This document shows positions 45,861-56,560 of a stretch of DNA of 64,000 nucleotides, piece after piece; position 1 is the first letter of the stretch; the number at the start of each line of letters is the position of its first letter. Made by a program: the position numbers and the translations under genes. Source of the DNA: Lucinisca nassula (Eukaryota > Mollusca > Bivalvia > Lucinida > Lucinidae). Location of the stretch: the NCBI GenBank assembly GCA_963580285.1, contig OY757011.1:151465092-151529091 (forward strand). Reading direction: 5' to 3'. Under the pieces are notes generated by a model. It was not told the origin of the DNA. It did not search any database and saw only the letters and a program-made list of their open reading frames with translations.

Positions 45861-46052
45861 AAAGGTTAGGATACAGTGTGAATATTTGACAGAACTGACT
45901 TAAATGTAATGAAAGAGGAAAACTATAATGAACATCAAAGGACCTATAATCATTTTGTAATAAGGTAAAAACTGAACTAAGTTTCCTGCTGACTCATCCT
46001 ATATTGATTCATGCAGACGAATAAGTTGTCCCTAACTGCATAGTGAACATAA

Positions 46053-46296
46053 TATGAGCCCCGCCAAGCGAATTTGTGTCTTCGAGCATTCCGTCATGAC
46101 AAATTTTAACTGCGCATGCCCAGCCATTCAGAGGGGCCAGGAAATGGCTTTCTGTCTGAAGGTTCCTCTTGATTCACTGCTTGTATGAGCGAGCAGCGAA
46201 GGTTCTGGCGAGACTGCGCGGAAGCGCAGGCTCGCCTGAACCTTCGCTGCTCGCATAGGCGATAAGTACCAAAATCGCTTGACGGGGCCCATATAT
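46053..46296. mobile_element. Foldback MITE, gcgagcagcgaagg family
   Basis: Atatgagccccgccaagcga to cgcttgacggggcccatat, with inner hairpin gcgagcagcgaaggttctgg / gaaccttcgctgctcgc. Reverse of the 23513 and 57505 copies. Confidence 0.82.
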
Positions 46297-46357
46297 GGAT
46301 ATGCAAAAGTAAACAGTGAACATGACACACGAAAACCTGTTATCGGAATTCGTGACT

Positions 46358-46605
46358 TGGGGCCAGTTGTTCAAAACTAAAGACATCGTTAGTTAACAAA
46401 TTGTTAAAACTTTGATCATTAAATATGATAACCTTGCCAGTAATTTTGCTGAAAAAATATGAGTAGCTTAAGCAAATGCAAAAAAGATACTCATATTTAG
46501 GCAGCAAAAATACTAGAAAATTAGATATAGTACTTGCTAGAACAGTTAACAATTTAACCACTAACAAGACCGTTAAGCTAACGATGCTTTGAACAACTAG
46601 GCCCA
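46358..46605. mobile_element. hAT-like foldback MITE, third copy
   Basis: Ttggggccagttgttcaaaa to tttgaacaactaggccc. Inner inverted pair atatgagtagcttaagcaaa / aaaagatactcatattt. Confidence 0.75.
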
Positions 46606-46679
46606 GGTTAGATACAATACGGCCTGTTTAACTACACAGGCTAGCGAGAGTCTTGAAATAATATTAGATATAGAAGTCA

Positions 46680-47040
46680 TCAAAATTTTATAACATTTTG
46701 CGTTTGTGGAAAAAATTCTCCTCGACGCAGAATGTTATAATTTTATAACAGTTTGCGTCGTTATAACATTTTGCGTGGTGACAGAGCCTTTTGTATTGTT
46801 CAAACAGCGAAGAAAAAAGAGTGGATGTGCCGGCTGATCTGCAGCGTGGAAACACACACATACGCGCGAACAAACATAAAACAACACGTTTTCTCATGAT
46901 GTGCCTGATATGTATGTATTCATCGTCGGTCTTTGCATTGACTTACGTCCTTAATGATTTGTGCATCAATTGGTCGGGACCCAGATTAGGAACAAGAAAA
47001 GTATAACACGTTTTCTAAAATGTTATAATGGGCGGTATCT
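46680..47040. repeat. Repeated ttataacattttgcgt words
   Basis: Ttataacattttgcgt occurs at 46689 and about 46759, with variants gaatgttataattttataac (46731) and aaaatgttataatgg (47017, inverted). Possibly ends of a decayed foldback of about 340 bp. No gene. Confidence 0.45.
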
Positions 47041-47047
47041 TTAATCA

Positions 47048-47327
47048 TCACGAAAACACGCCTATATAATTTTGACCCCCCTTGAACCCCACTTTTATAT
47101 AGTAAAACTGGGGTTTCCGGGGGTATACCTTATTTTTTCTTATTTCTGCTCTAAAATATAGATTGTGGGTACTCGTTAGAACCGCCTCGATGAGGCGGTT
47201 CTAACGAGTGCCCACAATCTATATTTTGAGCAGAAATAAGAAAAATATCACATTTTTTCATCCTAAAATTTTCATTTGTTCGGCGATAAAGGTGGCAATG
47301 TGTTTGTATAGGCGTGTTTGCGTAATG
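47048..47327. mobile_element. Hairpin repeat family H, complete copy
   Basis: Outer inverted ends tcacgaaaacacgcctata and tataggcgtgtttgcgta. The centre is a perfect hairpin, ctcgttagaaccgcctcgat with its complement. This is the clearest copy for defining the family (280 bp). Confidence 0.85.
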
Positions 47328-47454
47328 GATGTGGGATTGGAAAGTTATACGAACAGTCTGTACAGTTGTATTTATTAAATGCATCAGATATAGACATTTT
47401 GTAACACATGCAGAAGTACATTCTGTATCATTGTAATCTAAGCATGATTATTAT

Positions 47455-47515
47455 AGACCCTCATCAGACGCCACATTCTGTGGCGTCAGATCTGGATACA
47501 CGCTGCTTGCCACAC
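47455..47515. mobile_element. Family M hairpin core remnant
   Basis: Tcagacgccacattctgtgg and cgtcagatctggatacacgc match the core. Ends are absent. Confidence 0.5.
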
Positions 47516-47699
47516 CCAACCCATGCATGATTCTAGCCCATATTCTACAGCTAACCCTATTACGCAACACGCTGACCTCACTGCGATTAAATTAACGCAG
47601 CTTGTTACCTGGATTTCGAATAAATCAGTGATAGCCATGTGAACTTTAGCACTTAAAAAGATTTTGTGCTTAGTAACATGGTCGACTGCTACTCAGTCC

Positions 47700-47965
47700 A
47701 ATTAGGGGTTGATAAATAGATTTGGCTGCATGATGCGTCCACGCAGATCTGAAACCGACGGCACACGAGTACTTGTAAACTGCATTGAGGTTCTAATCCT
47801 GCCCAGGAAATGTGGTGCGAGTCGGACCATCCATGCATATAAACCATATTGGTTCCATTTGGCGGCAGGGCTTGATATGTCTTTTCATCTTAATGTCGGA
47901 TAAAAGTGCCACAATGTACAGTGCTGACGGGGACGTTAAACCTAAATCAAACAAACAAAACAAAG
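47700..47965 (+). repeat. SINE-A copy
   Basis: Begins with a degraded head (ttgataaatagatttggctg) and ends gctgacggggacgttaaacc. A small deletion precedes the tail. Confidence 0.75.
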
Positions 47966-47969
47966 GGTT

Positions 47970-48750
47970 GACAATCGACCTAAAAATTATCGATAAAAAC
48001 GTGAATGAAAAGCTTTACTAAAGCTTCTACTTGTTAATTATTATGTTTAAGGGAAGACACTCATATTGCAACCTAATTATTGGTTCTTATATAGCCATTT
48101 ATCAGATTGCTGTTAAATAAACGATACAGTAGCATTAATTTAGCACAAAAGTATTCAAATTCAGCTATTATTAACATAGTTTAAATCTAACATTAACTTA
48201 AGGTTATAAAACTACCAGGAAATAGGCTGACTAACAGTATGCATTTCAAACCACCCTCACTGAATGGCCAATAATTTACGGATCAAGGCCGTTACGTAAC
48301 AATGATTGACAGAAAACCACATTAACATCTATCTAAGAGGTATATATTTCACAGTAAATGCTGTTAGTATAGATGTACTTTTATCAATCTATGCATGGAA
48401 ATCGCGCTATGGACAGGGAAACCACAGGTTGAGCTTCCAGTCCACTAAGGCGACATTTAAACATGACTACTAACTAACTGTTGTGCTCACAGCTTGAACC
48501 CTAGTTGAAACCTGTTGCATTTCACACTGTACAAATCTCGTATTTCCCTTAAAAACATTTGGATAGCATATCCATGAAAGATAATCTGGGGATAACTGTA
48601 TTGAAATTTGTCATTCGGGGATGTAAATCGGAAGTTTTACGGTCGGAAATTTCTTTTTTACGGCGACGCACCAGCGGAGCCATAAAACGGAATTAGCGAC
48701 CTTTATCCCACAAAGGAAAATTTTAAATAATTATCCCCATTTTAATGCAC
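47970..48750. other. Intron sequence, no recognisable feature
   Basis: AT-rich, with no coding support and no repeat found elsewhere in the window. Confidence 0.4.
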
Positions 48751-48785
48751 TCATTTATGGGGCGCCGTTTTACTATTTAATCCGC

Positions 48786-48980
48786 ATTTATGGATATCCA
48801 TAATTCGATTTATGGATATCCGTAATTCGATTTATGGATACCCATAAATCAGCCGAAATATGGATATCCATAATTCGAATTATAGGTATCCATAAATTGA
48901 AATATGAATATCCATAATTCGATTAATGGATATCATTAATTCAGATTTATTTATGGATATCCAGAATTCGAATTATCTAT
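48786..48980. repeat. ATGGATATCCAT palindrome array, part 1
   Basis: About nine degenerate 22-bp units of tatggatatccataattcg type. The right end meets the LINE's terminal (TCTA)n. Confidence 0.85.
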
Positions 48981-48984
48981 CTAT

Positions 48985-51900
48985 CTATATTCTCATACTG
49001 AGTCGGTCATATTTGGCCATTTACCTCAGTTGGGTGGGTGGCTAAATTTAGAATTTAGCACACACAAAAAAAAAAAAAACATCGCTGGATGAGTCCTTAA
49101 AACTATTTACAATCCAAACACAGAGGTATCCTAAAACGCATACCTCTGTGTCTCAATCTTATACTGTGCGGGCTTTGAACTCCTCTGCAGTCTTGGCATT
49201 CACCGCAGAACATGGAAGACTATTCCACTGAGGAATAGTTCTAGGGAAGAAAGAGTTTTTCAGGGCATCACTATAGGACTGGTACATACGATACTATGAG
49301 TTATTTGCTCTTGATGCCCTTGTCCGGGTTGACACTGTTGCAGGGGTCAAATACCTATCCTTGTTAATTGATACTGTACTAGAATGTATCTTGTAGAAGA
49401 AGGTTAAGGAGGACTGCTCACGACGGGTCTCCAGGGATGGCCACTCTAGCTCATCAAGCATGTCACCGACGCTACTTCTATTTCGCCGTTGTTTGCAGGT
49501 CCATCGAGCAGCTGTCCTCTGCCCTTTCTCCCCTGCTGAATCTGAGTTTTAACATATGGATGCCAAATGGGTGATGCATATTCAAGCTGAGGGCAAACCA
49601 ATGTTTTATATGCAACATCCTTTGTCTGCCGAGGTGCAAAAGCCAAATTACGTCTAAGGAATCCTAAGGTCCTAGTTGCTTTAGATGTTATTTCAGAGAT
49701 ATGTTGACCCCAATCGAGATAGTCAGTGATGGTGATACCAAGATATTTGGCGGAATGAACTTGCTCCAAAGTTTGCTGGTGTAGTGTGTAAGCATACTTA
49801 ATTTGCTTGTCCTGAAGGTGTCGTGACACCCTCAATGAATGGCATTTGAACTTCATCAGCCAATCTGCTTCCCATTGTGCAAGTCGATCCTGGTCATCTT
49901 GTAAAATGCGACAGTCAGAAGGAGAATATATGTCCCTATACAGAACACAATCATCAGCAAACAAACGGACAGATGACCTGATGTTATCAGGGAGATCATC
50001 GATGAATATCAAAAAGAGGACCGGTCCAAGGACCGAACCTTGTGGGACACCAGATAGAACAGGGACTGGATCAGACGCTTGGCCGTCAAGTACAACTTGT
50101 TGAGAGCGCCGGGAGAGCCATGAGCTAATCCAATTATGTGTGGATCCTCTTATCCCATAGTAGTCCAATTTGTACAATAGCCTTCTGTGAGGTACCTTGT
50201 CAAAGGCATTGGCGAAATCCATGCTGATCAAGTCAGTCTGTTTGTGGCCACGATTTATGACCCCATCCAGATTACTCACAATGTCATGGAAGAATTGAAC
50301 TAGTTGAGTTTCGCAATACCTTTGACTTCGGAAACCATGTTGACAGTCAGCAAGAATGCTCTCAAAGGCTAAGTGCTTGTTAATGCTGCTGACTAATATA
50401 TGCTCCAGGGTTTTGCAACAGATGCATGTTAGCGACACTGGTCTATAATTTGCTGCATCGTATTTTTCACCTTTTTTATAGACCGGGGTAACATTGGCTT
50501 GTCGCCAGTCATCTGGCACAGTGCCCTGGGCAAGTGATTCATTGAAAATAAAGACCAGGGAGAAATTTCAGCACTACATTCCTTAAGCACCCTGGCATTC
50601 AGGTCATCTGGCCCTGATGCCTTATGTATTTTGAGCTTACCCAACAGTTTAGCGACCCCCTTAGGGTCAACTGTTATGTCCCCCATAGTAGGGAACGGAC
50701 TATTACCTTTAGATGGTAGCTCACCGTCAGTTTCTCGCGTAAATGCGGATTGAAACTGTTTGTTGCATATGTTGGCCTTATCGCGCGAGTCTGTTTTCAA
50801 AATTCTGTTTTCCCTTAGCGAAGTGATCCCAAATGCGTCCTTTTTAAGGGATTTTACAAATGACCAAAACTTTTTAACCTTACTATTCTTCTGGGGGCTA
50901 TCGGGATCTATGTTGTAATCTTCGAAGGTAAATATGCTGGAAACATGTTTCCGATATGCATCTCTAATTACCTTTTGTACATGTGCTCTGAACCTTTTGT
51001 AATGGTTTTTAATGTTAGGGCTGCTAGACTTGCGAGCACGAAAATACACCCTATTACGTCTTCTAATGAGGTGTTTGATCGTGTTATCGATCCATGGTGC
51101 ACTATACTTGGTTTTGGTCATTTTTGTTGGAATAAACCTGTCCATTCCCGTGATTAATTCGGACTTAAAACTGACCCACATGTCGTTGACAGACATGCGT
51201 GAGAGGTCAGAGGAAAGGAGCGAATCCTTAAACCGCGCCATATGGTCTCTCAGACCATCCATATCCGCACGTTTGTACAAAAATATTTTACGCGGGGCTT
51301 GTCTGATTCGTTTAGCTTTTATATCGTATTCTACAAGGACTATGTCGTGATCAGCCTTGCCGATCGGGGGCATCCCCTTAACTCGACTAACAGGGGATGG
51401 ACAATTCGTGAATAACAAATCAAGGGTTTTATCTTGCCGGGTGGGTATGTTTACTACTTGGGTCAGGCAGTGATCTTTAATTATGTCCAAAAGTTGTTGC
51501 TGCGCCTGCCTTTTAGACACCCCATGGGGTAGCTGTATGTTTTCCATTCTATAGCTCCACAATTGAAGTCTCCTCCAACCAAAATTTGAGCATTTGCATT
51601 TGACATTATCCTAGACAAAGATGAATTGAACGCCTCAAGATATTCTGGATCAATCTGATCTGGTGGGCGGTAAAAGGAACCAAGGTACAGAGTCCTACAT
51701 CCAAAAATGTTCAATTTACACCAAACTAATTCACAGTTGGTGTCCAACTCCGGAGATACAGTGCAGAGTAGGTCTCGCTTAAAAGCTACAAAAACACCAC
51801 CATGTGCATCCCCAACTCTTGTCTTCTCGGATTGCGTCAAATGATTCTGGGAAAATTTCCGAGTTTTTAATCTCTGGGGTTAACCATGACTCATTCCCCA

Positions 51901-52535
51901 AAATGATGTCTGGTTTTGCCGAGTCGATAATTGTTTAAATTTCAGCCTTTTTATTCTTTATTGACTGACAATTCATATTCAATATTCTAAGGGGATGGTT
52001 AAGGACCGCCTTTTTGGTCTTTGGTTAAGCTTCTTTAGACTGCTTCACGATGGGCGAAGAAGCTGCAGTGGGTGGGCCAATATTGTCTGGTATCGGGCTG
52101 TCAGGCTCGGACAGGGATAATAAAGGATCAAACTGATTGTAGGTATCTATGGAAGATGAAGTGTCAAACAGATGTGGAAAAGTTTGGCATTCCACTTTTC
52201 ATACAATCCCATGCAACATTTATATTCGATGATTTATTATAAAGGCTATACATAGTTGGTGAAATGCCTTGACAGCTTATGTGGTACCAGACATTACATG
52301 TGTCACAGCAAATTCCTCGGTCTTCCCAATCAACACTTTTAAGACAGAGCCCACAAGGGAAATATTAACTGTCATTCCGGGAATTCGGACCAGGATTTGT
52401 TTCGATATCCCATGCATTACCTATAATGACTGCAAATATGAACAAATAATGAAGTTTATTTGATCCAGGAAATTCCCTAAACCTTTGAGATTTCTTTAAA
52501 ATTGAAACAGTGCACAAAAGGGGGACATGGAACAT
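48985..52535 (-). mobile_element. Nearly full-length CR1/L2-like LINE
   Basis: Minus-strand order: hydrophobic N-terminus with a 2A motif, PHD finger, AP-like endonuclease, RT, C-terminal region, a short 3'UTR, and a terminal (TAGA)n-type microsatellite at 48974-48990. Ending in a microsatellite rather than poly-A is usual for CR1-related elements. Both ends lie in the palindrome array. No target duplication is evident. Confidence 0.85.
49159..52535 (-). pseudogene. LINE polyprotein: 2A motif - PHD - endonuclease - RT
   Basis: A single ORF of about 1,125 codons, now broken. It probably starts MFHVPLLCTVSILKKSQRF (52535). A hydrophobic LHYLFIFAVIIGNAW leads into DIETNPGP (52386-52409), the 2A ribosome-skipping consensus. 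After one in-frame stop comes a PHD finger (PCGLC, ICCDTCNVWYH, ISC, WDC; final Cys replaced by Ser) at 52358-52200. The endonuclease starts LRILNMNCQSIKNK (51991), with LGSFYRPP, VGGDFNC and DHDIVLVEY. RT follows with MDFANAFDKV, GVPQGSVLGPVLFLIFIDDL and catalytic FADD (49950-49961). The C-terminus ends EFKART V-stop at 49159. Defects include stops after the 2A (52365), in the linker (about 52025) and in the endonuclease (about 51935). Frameshifts lie near 51815, 51500, 50520 and 49500. Not active as it stands. Confidence 0.85.
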
Positions 52536-52682
52536 AATTCGATTTATTGATATCCAGTATTCCTCTGATTTATGGATATCCATAATTCGAATTATGGATA
52601 TCCATAAATCAAATTATGGATATCCATAAATCAATCGGAATAAATGATATCCATATTTCGGATTATGGATATTCATAATTCA
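52532..52682. repeat. ATGGATATCCAT palindrome array, part 2
   Basis: Units such as tatggatatccataattcga and tatggatatccataaatca, continuous with part 1 before the LINE inserted. Confidence 0.85.
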
Positions 52683-52689
52683 CCGCAAA

Positions 52690-53450
52690 AGCCTTTGGTT
52701 TAATTATTTCTCCCTAAGATCTCCAACCAAGTCTATCAAGCATGGATGCAACGCTTGATCTTGTGTCATAGTCAATGGTGATCCAGCGAGCATCCATCCT
52801 TTGGATTTTTTCTAACTGAAGTATCTTAGTTCGGATAAAGAGGTCCCTCATAGGGGCTGCATACTCCAGCTGGGGCCGCGCCAGAGTGTTGTAGACAGTC
52901 TCTCTCACCATTTGGTAGTTTGGTTTTGATATTCATTCTAGGGAACCAAAGGGTCCTGTTTTCATTTGCAGTTGTCATGTCTTTGTAGGGGTTTTAGGAC
53001 AGGCCACCGGATTTGTCCACCCCAAGTACCTAGCACTGGTGACCACCTCCAGGTGATACAGGACGTCTATTGGTCTCCTGGAAGTAGTCACCCTTACCAC
53101 CTGGCACTTCGAGGGGTCACCTGGACTCCCACGCAGACAGGGTGTTTAAATCATTTTGTAGCACCTGGCCACTATCCGCTCCTTCTATGGTGAGGTAAAC
53201 GACCGTGTCGTCGGCAAACAGACGGACCTGTGATTCTAACTGTTCATGTAAGTCATTCATATAGAAAATGAACAGGATCGGATCCAGTACAGAGCCCCGA
53301 GGCACTCCTGACGAACTGGGGCCGAACCTGATCCCTCACCCTCAAGGATTACCGACTGTGACCGATTACCTAAGAAGGCGTGGATCCAACCCAATGCTTT
53401 CCCCTCTTATTCCGTACTGGTGGAGTTTCCAAAGGAGCTTCGAGCTCAAT
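52690..53450 (-). pseudogene. LINE RT fragment, second family
   Basis: Minus-strand pieces: LLWKLHQYGIRGESIGWIHA, GNRSQSVILEGE, PRGSVLDPILFIFYMNDLHE, then FADDTVVYL (53117-53305 frame). Further on are ETVYNTLARPQLEYAAP and EKIQRMDARWITIDY (52714-52911). It corresponds to the last two thirds of a CR1-like RT but differs clearly from the neighbouring LINE. It is 5'-truncated at a SINE-A tail and has frame breaks near 53100 and 53320. Confidence 0.8.
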
Positions 53451-53545
53451 GTAGGCTAAATGTCCAACAAAATTGGAAATAACGTCTCCAAAATGGCCTA
53501 ATGGGTGTTGACGGGGACGTTAAACCTGAAATCAAACTAAGAAAA
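53447..53545 (+). repeat. SINE-A tail fragment
   Basis: Caatgtaggctaaatgtcca to gttgacggggacgttaaacc, 3' third only. Confidence 0.7.
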
Positions 53546-53610
53546 ACAAAACTTATATCTCCCAAACCATCGGCCACCACTAAACCTACCCTACTCTTCC
53601 GCCAGCTCCT

Positions 53611-53918
53611 TGCCCCCGCCCATCGGGGCTTGAAGAAATAGATGGGCTACATGATGCTTCCACGCAGAGCTGAAACCGACCGCACACGAGTACTGGTAAA
53701 CCGCTTAGAGGGTTTCAGCCTGCCCAGGCAAAGCGGTGCGAGTCGGCCCGTCAATGCTTATAAACCCTATTGGTTTCATTGGGTGGCAGGGCTTGCGATG
53801 CCATTTCATCTCAATGTCAGGTAAAAGCCCCACTAAATTGGCAGCAACATCTCCAGAATGACCTACACAGTGTTGACGGGGACGTTAAACCTCAAATCAA
53901 ACAAATTAACAAACAAAA
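53611..53918 (+). repeat. SINE-A copy, full length
   Basis: Head gcccccgcccatcggggc, tail gttgacggggacgttaaacc then (CAAA)n-like. A good reference copy for the family. Confidence 0.85.
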
Positions 53919-53973
53919 CCTCCTTTTTTTGCAAAGGGAGCAGTCATTATTCATTTGGTTTATTTGCAGAGGA

Positions 53974-54120
53974 GAATTATGGATATCCATAATGGATAGC
54001 CATAATTCGATTTATGGATATCCATAATTCAGATCGATTTATGGATATCCGTAATTCAATTATGGATATCCATAATTCGAATTATGGATATCCATAAATA
54101 ATTATGGATATGCATAAATA
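53974..54120. repeat. ATGGATATCCAT palindrome array, part 3
   Basis: About seven units. It ends at the inverted counterpart of the element's left edge. Confidence 0.85.
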
Positions 54121-54149
54121 GGAAATAAATATTAAAACGGCGTCCCAAA

Positions 54150-54715
54150 CTTATTCACTTGTTTTGTTGAAATGGGTTTCTTTGTCCAAAACCGCAAGCG
54201 CAGTCAGATGCGTAAGCAATGAAAAGTGACGTTACATGATGACGTCGGGTTTCCAACAGTTTATCGCAGATTGTTATACTGTAAAGAAAGTTCCAGGATT
54301 TTGATTGGACAACAAAAGGGCAATTATTTCCCATATACCCCGTGCGCAAACAAATATTACCCTCTCAGCGGCCTTGCCTTCGCTGCATAGTTATGTCCGC
54401 CATCTTGGATTTTCTGGATTTGGTAACAAATATAAGCTAATTATTTTCATGCACCACAATAATATCCAGCAGAAACTTTTGATTATTTCCCGTTCATTCA
54501 GTAATTTATTTCATTGTTTTCCTTTATAAAACTCATTCTAACATGTCGTAGACAGTTTCTGGCTGAGCACCATGTTCAACGTAGTGCGTGCAGAAGTACA
54601 CGTTTGATGACGTCACATTCAAACATCTAAACGTACGCTACAAAAAGTATCCTTTAGAAAACATTGCAACAATGTACACAATGTCGGCATAAAGCTTTCC
54701 AGTATAACAAATTCG
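54150..54715. other. Intron sequence, no recognisable gene
   Basis: No coding support. It contains gtgacgttacatgatgacgt (54228) and gatgacgtcacattc (54606), CRE-like words. The rest is unassigned. Confidence 0.4.
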
Positions 54716-54843
54716 TTATATTTTGATTCTTAATGGGGAACATAGGATCACAGTCCCCGCCTGAAAGCGATATTTACCCTCGCCTAACGGTTCGGGGAAA
54801 AATCGCTCTCAGCTCATGTTCCCCGTCAAGAATCAAAATAACT
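54716..54843. mobile_element. Foldback with tattttgattctt ends
   Basis: Tattttgattcttaatgggg at the left and ccccgtcaagaatcaaaata at the right are inverted arms of about 25 nt. The interior gaaagcgat and atcgctctc also pair. Confidence 0.65.
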
Positions 54844-55107
54844 CATTGTTTAGTGTGGAAAATATTTGACGTTATCCAATCAGACGCGAGCAAAGTTTAA
54901 GTAAAGCGACTTCATACTTCAATTGACGGTATTCATGTCGTAAAGAACAAAGAGTAAACACTACATTCGCTGAATTTTGCGACAGAAGAAAACGAGGAAA
55001 AAAGGCATGCGAAAAAGCAGTGATCATTCTCCGTTTTATTTTGTTCAAATGTGCGTGCGCAGCCAAGTAGGCTAAAGGGTAGAACGACATAGAGGATATT
55101 TGATTTC

Positions 55108-55238
55108 TTCAGTGTAAGATCGATTTTTATTTCACCGAAAGAACATCAAAAATAGTATTGTCACGAGTGGCGTAGCCACGAGTGAAAATACAACTTTGGT
55201 GTTCATGAGTGAAATAAAAATTGATCTTACACTAAAAA
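55108..55238. mobile_element. Foldback with agtgtaagatc ends
   Basis: Agtgtaagatcgatttttat and ataaaaattgatcttacact are near-perfect inverted arms. Inner pair cacgagtggcg / agccacgagtg. Confidence 0.7.
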
Positions 55239-55559
55239 AAAACAACAAAAATTTTCTGTTTGTTTCATGCTTTAAACTGTAATTTGTAACGCATTTTCAA
55301 AGCAACAGTCATCATCACAGAGATGGGCGATGTCGCGTTGATTTAGAGGTGTCCAGCGTGTTAACTGGGTTTTAATAATATTGGGTGTAAACTGAAAGTT
55401 TGCACCTTAAAATAGTTTAGAATGTTACTTTTTCAAATGGTTTGTTTGTTTGCATTCAAATAATTTCCGCAGTTTCTATGCTCGTCTGGCGTCGCGTGCT
55501 TTATTTGCGTTGCGTAGGTGCTAAAAGTGACGTCATCAACGTCCGAATGACGTGAAAAC

Positions 55560-55740
55560 GTGCGTGACGTAATTTCTGACACTGTTTTTAACTTTTAGCT
55601 AATTGACATCTAACATCCAAAGAAATAATGTGAAATTTTTCGATGATACTTCGAATTCACAAACAGTGAAAAGAAAAATCGTATTGTCACTGTTTCAAAA
55701 CAGTGGCAATATCGATTTCGATTTCACTGAGAAATCTCTA
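55560..55740. repeat. Hairpin and decayed foldback
   Basis: Gaaaaatcgtattgtcactg and cagtggcaatatcgatttcg form a stem at 55671-55722 around tttcaaaa. It lies just upstream of the putative exon. Confidence 0.5.
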
Positions 55741-55773
55741 TTTTCTTGTGGGTCATTTTGTGTCGTCTCCCAG

Positions 55774-56015
55774 AGAGAAAGTATAAAACAGATAGAAGAG
55801 ACAGTAGAAGAGATGAAAGTGAAGGACAGGGGAGAAAGAGGAAAATGAATGGGTATGTAGAAACTGAAGAAATAACAGCTATCCCTCAATCCTTACCTGC
55901 TGCAAGGACAACAGTAAACCAATATCAGATGGATGCCCCAGCGACAAGTTACACGACACCTGCGCCCCCAAAACCATATACAGAGGTCATAATTGAAGTG
56001 AATTTAAAACAGTAA
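55774..56015 (+). CDS. Possible terminal exon of an unknown gene
   Basis: The sequence tgtgtcgtctcccag|AG is a plausible 3' splice site, and the following frame (phase 1) is open to a stop at 56013-56015. It encodes an Arg/Lys/Glu-rich start (RRDSRRDESEGQGRKRKMNG) and then the less biased VETEEITAIPQSLPAA, NQYQMDAPATSYTTPAPP and KPYTEVIIEVNLKQ. I recognise no domain; the composition resembles a cytoplasmic tail. A degenerate second copy starts at 56209 after a similar ttgtttcgtctcctag site, with RDSRDESAGQRKMNGSVETE. The duplication of both the splice site and the coding part suggests a real exon was copied, but a repeat origin is possible. Confidence 0.35.
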
Positions 56016-56208
56016 TAACAATGAAGGCATAATGGACATGTACTTTTTAGAATAGACGGCATTATTATTTTCAGTGAACAAAACTTCTTGACATGACATT
56101 TGAATCATCTGTAGGGCAGCCGATTCAAAGTAGCTCATTGCATTGATTGATTGATTGTTTTGGGCTTAAAGTCACGTCAACCCTTGTGGGTATTTGTTTC
56201 GTCTCCTA

Positions 56209-56560
56209 GAGAAAGGGAGACAAGAGATAGTAGAGATGAAAGTGCGGGACAGAGGAAAATGAATGGAAGTGTAGAAACAGAAGAAATAACAAAATTGCCC
56301 CTCTACTCTTACCAGCTGCAAGGACAGCAAGTCTTGTCCAGCTGTAAGCCAGTTTTTGTTTGTTTGTATTGGAGTTTAACGGCCCAGTCAACACTATTTA
56401 GGTCATTTTTGAGCCGGTCGATTTACACACTTTTCCTGGGCAGTATTATACGTATTTGCGATTAACCAGTACAGTGCACATCAGCTGTAAGCCAGTATCA
56501 GTTGGACGCCCAGTGGGGCAAGATAACGTCACATTTGCCTTACCCAACCACCCTTCGTTT
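56209..56560 (+). pseudogene. Degenerate second copy of the possible exon, split by a SINE
   Basis: RDSRDESAGQRKMNGSVETE and EITKLPLYSYQLQGQQ match the preceding exon. The continuation (cagtatcagttggacgccc, reading QYQLDA) resumes at 56493 after the SINE. Frame breaks show it is not functional. Confidence 0.4.
56354..56481 (-). mobile_element. Truncated SINE with 15-bp perfect target duplication
   Basis: The minus-strand 3' part of the family at 6535 (tail gttgactgggccgttaaact). cagctgtaagccagt flanks it exactly (56339-56353 and 56482-56496). The truncated 5' end is typical of incomplete reverse transcription. Confidence 0.88.

Larger units (their letters stand above)
48763..54141. mobile_element. 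Inverted-repeat element made of 22-bp palindromic units, invaded by LINEs and SINEs
   Basis: The left edge gcgccgttttactattta (48762) has an inverted counterpart, taaatattaaaacggcgtc, at 54127-54145; after each comes atttatg-atatccataa. Between them lie three stretches (48786-48980, 52532-52682, 53974-54120) of alternating palindromes ATGGATATCCAT and AATTCGAATT with a 22-bp period. The gaps are later insertions: a LINE (48985-52535), a LINE fragment (52690-53450) and SINE-A copies. Without them the element would be about 0.5-0.6 kb. Boundaries are approximate. Confidence 0.7.

Noticed and set aside
48786..54120. CRISPR-like array (regular short repeats)
   Set aside because: There are no spacers; the units are contiguous palindromes in a eukaryotic context.
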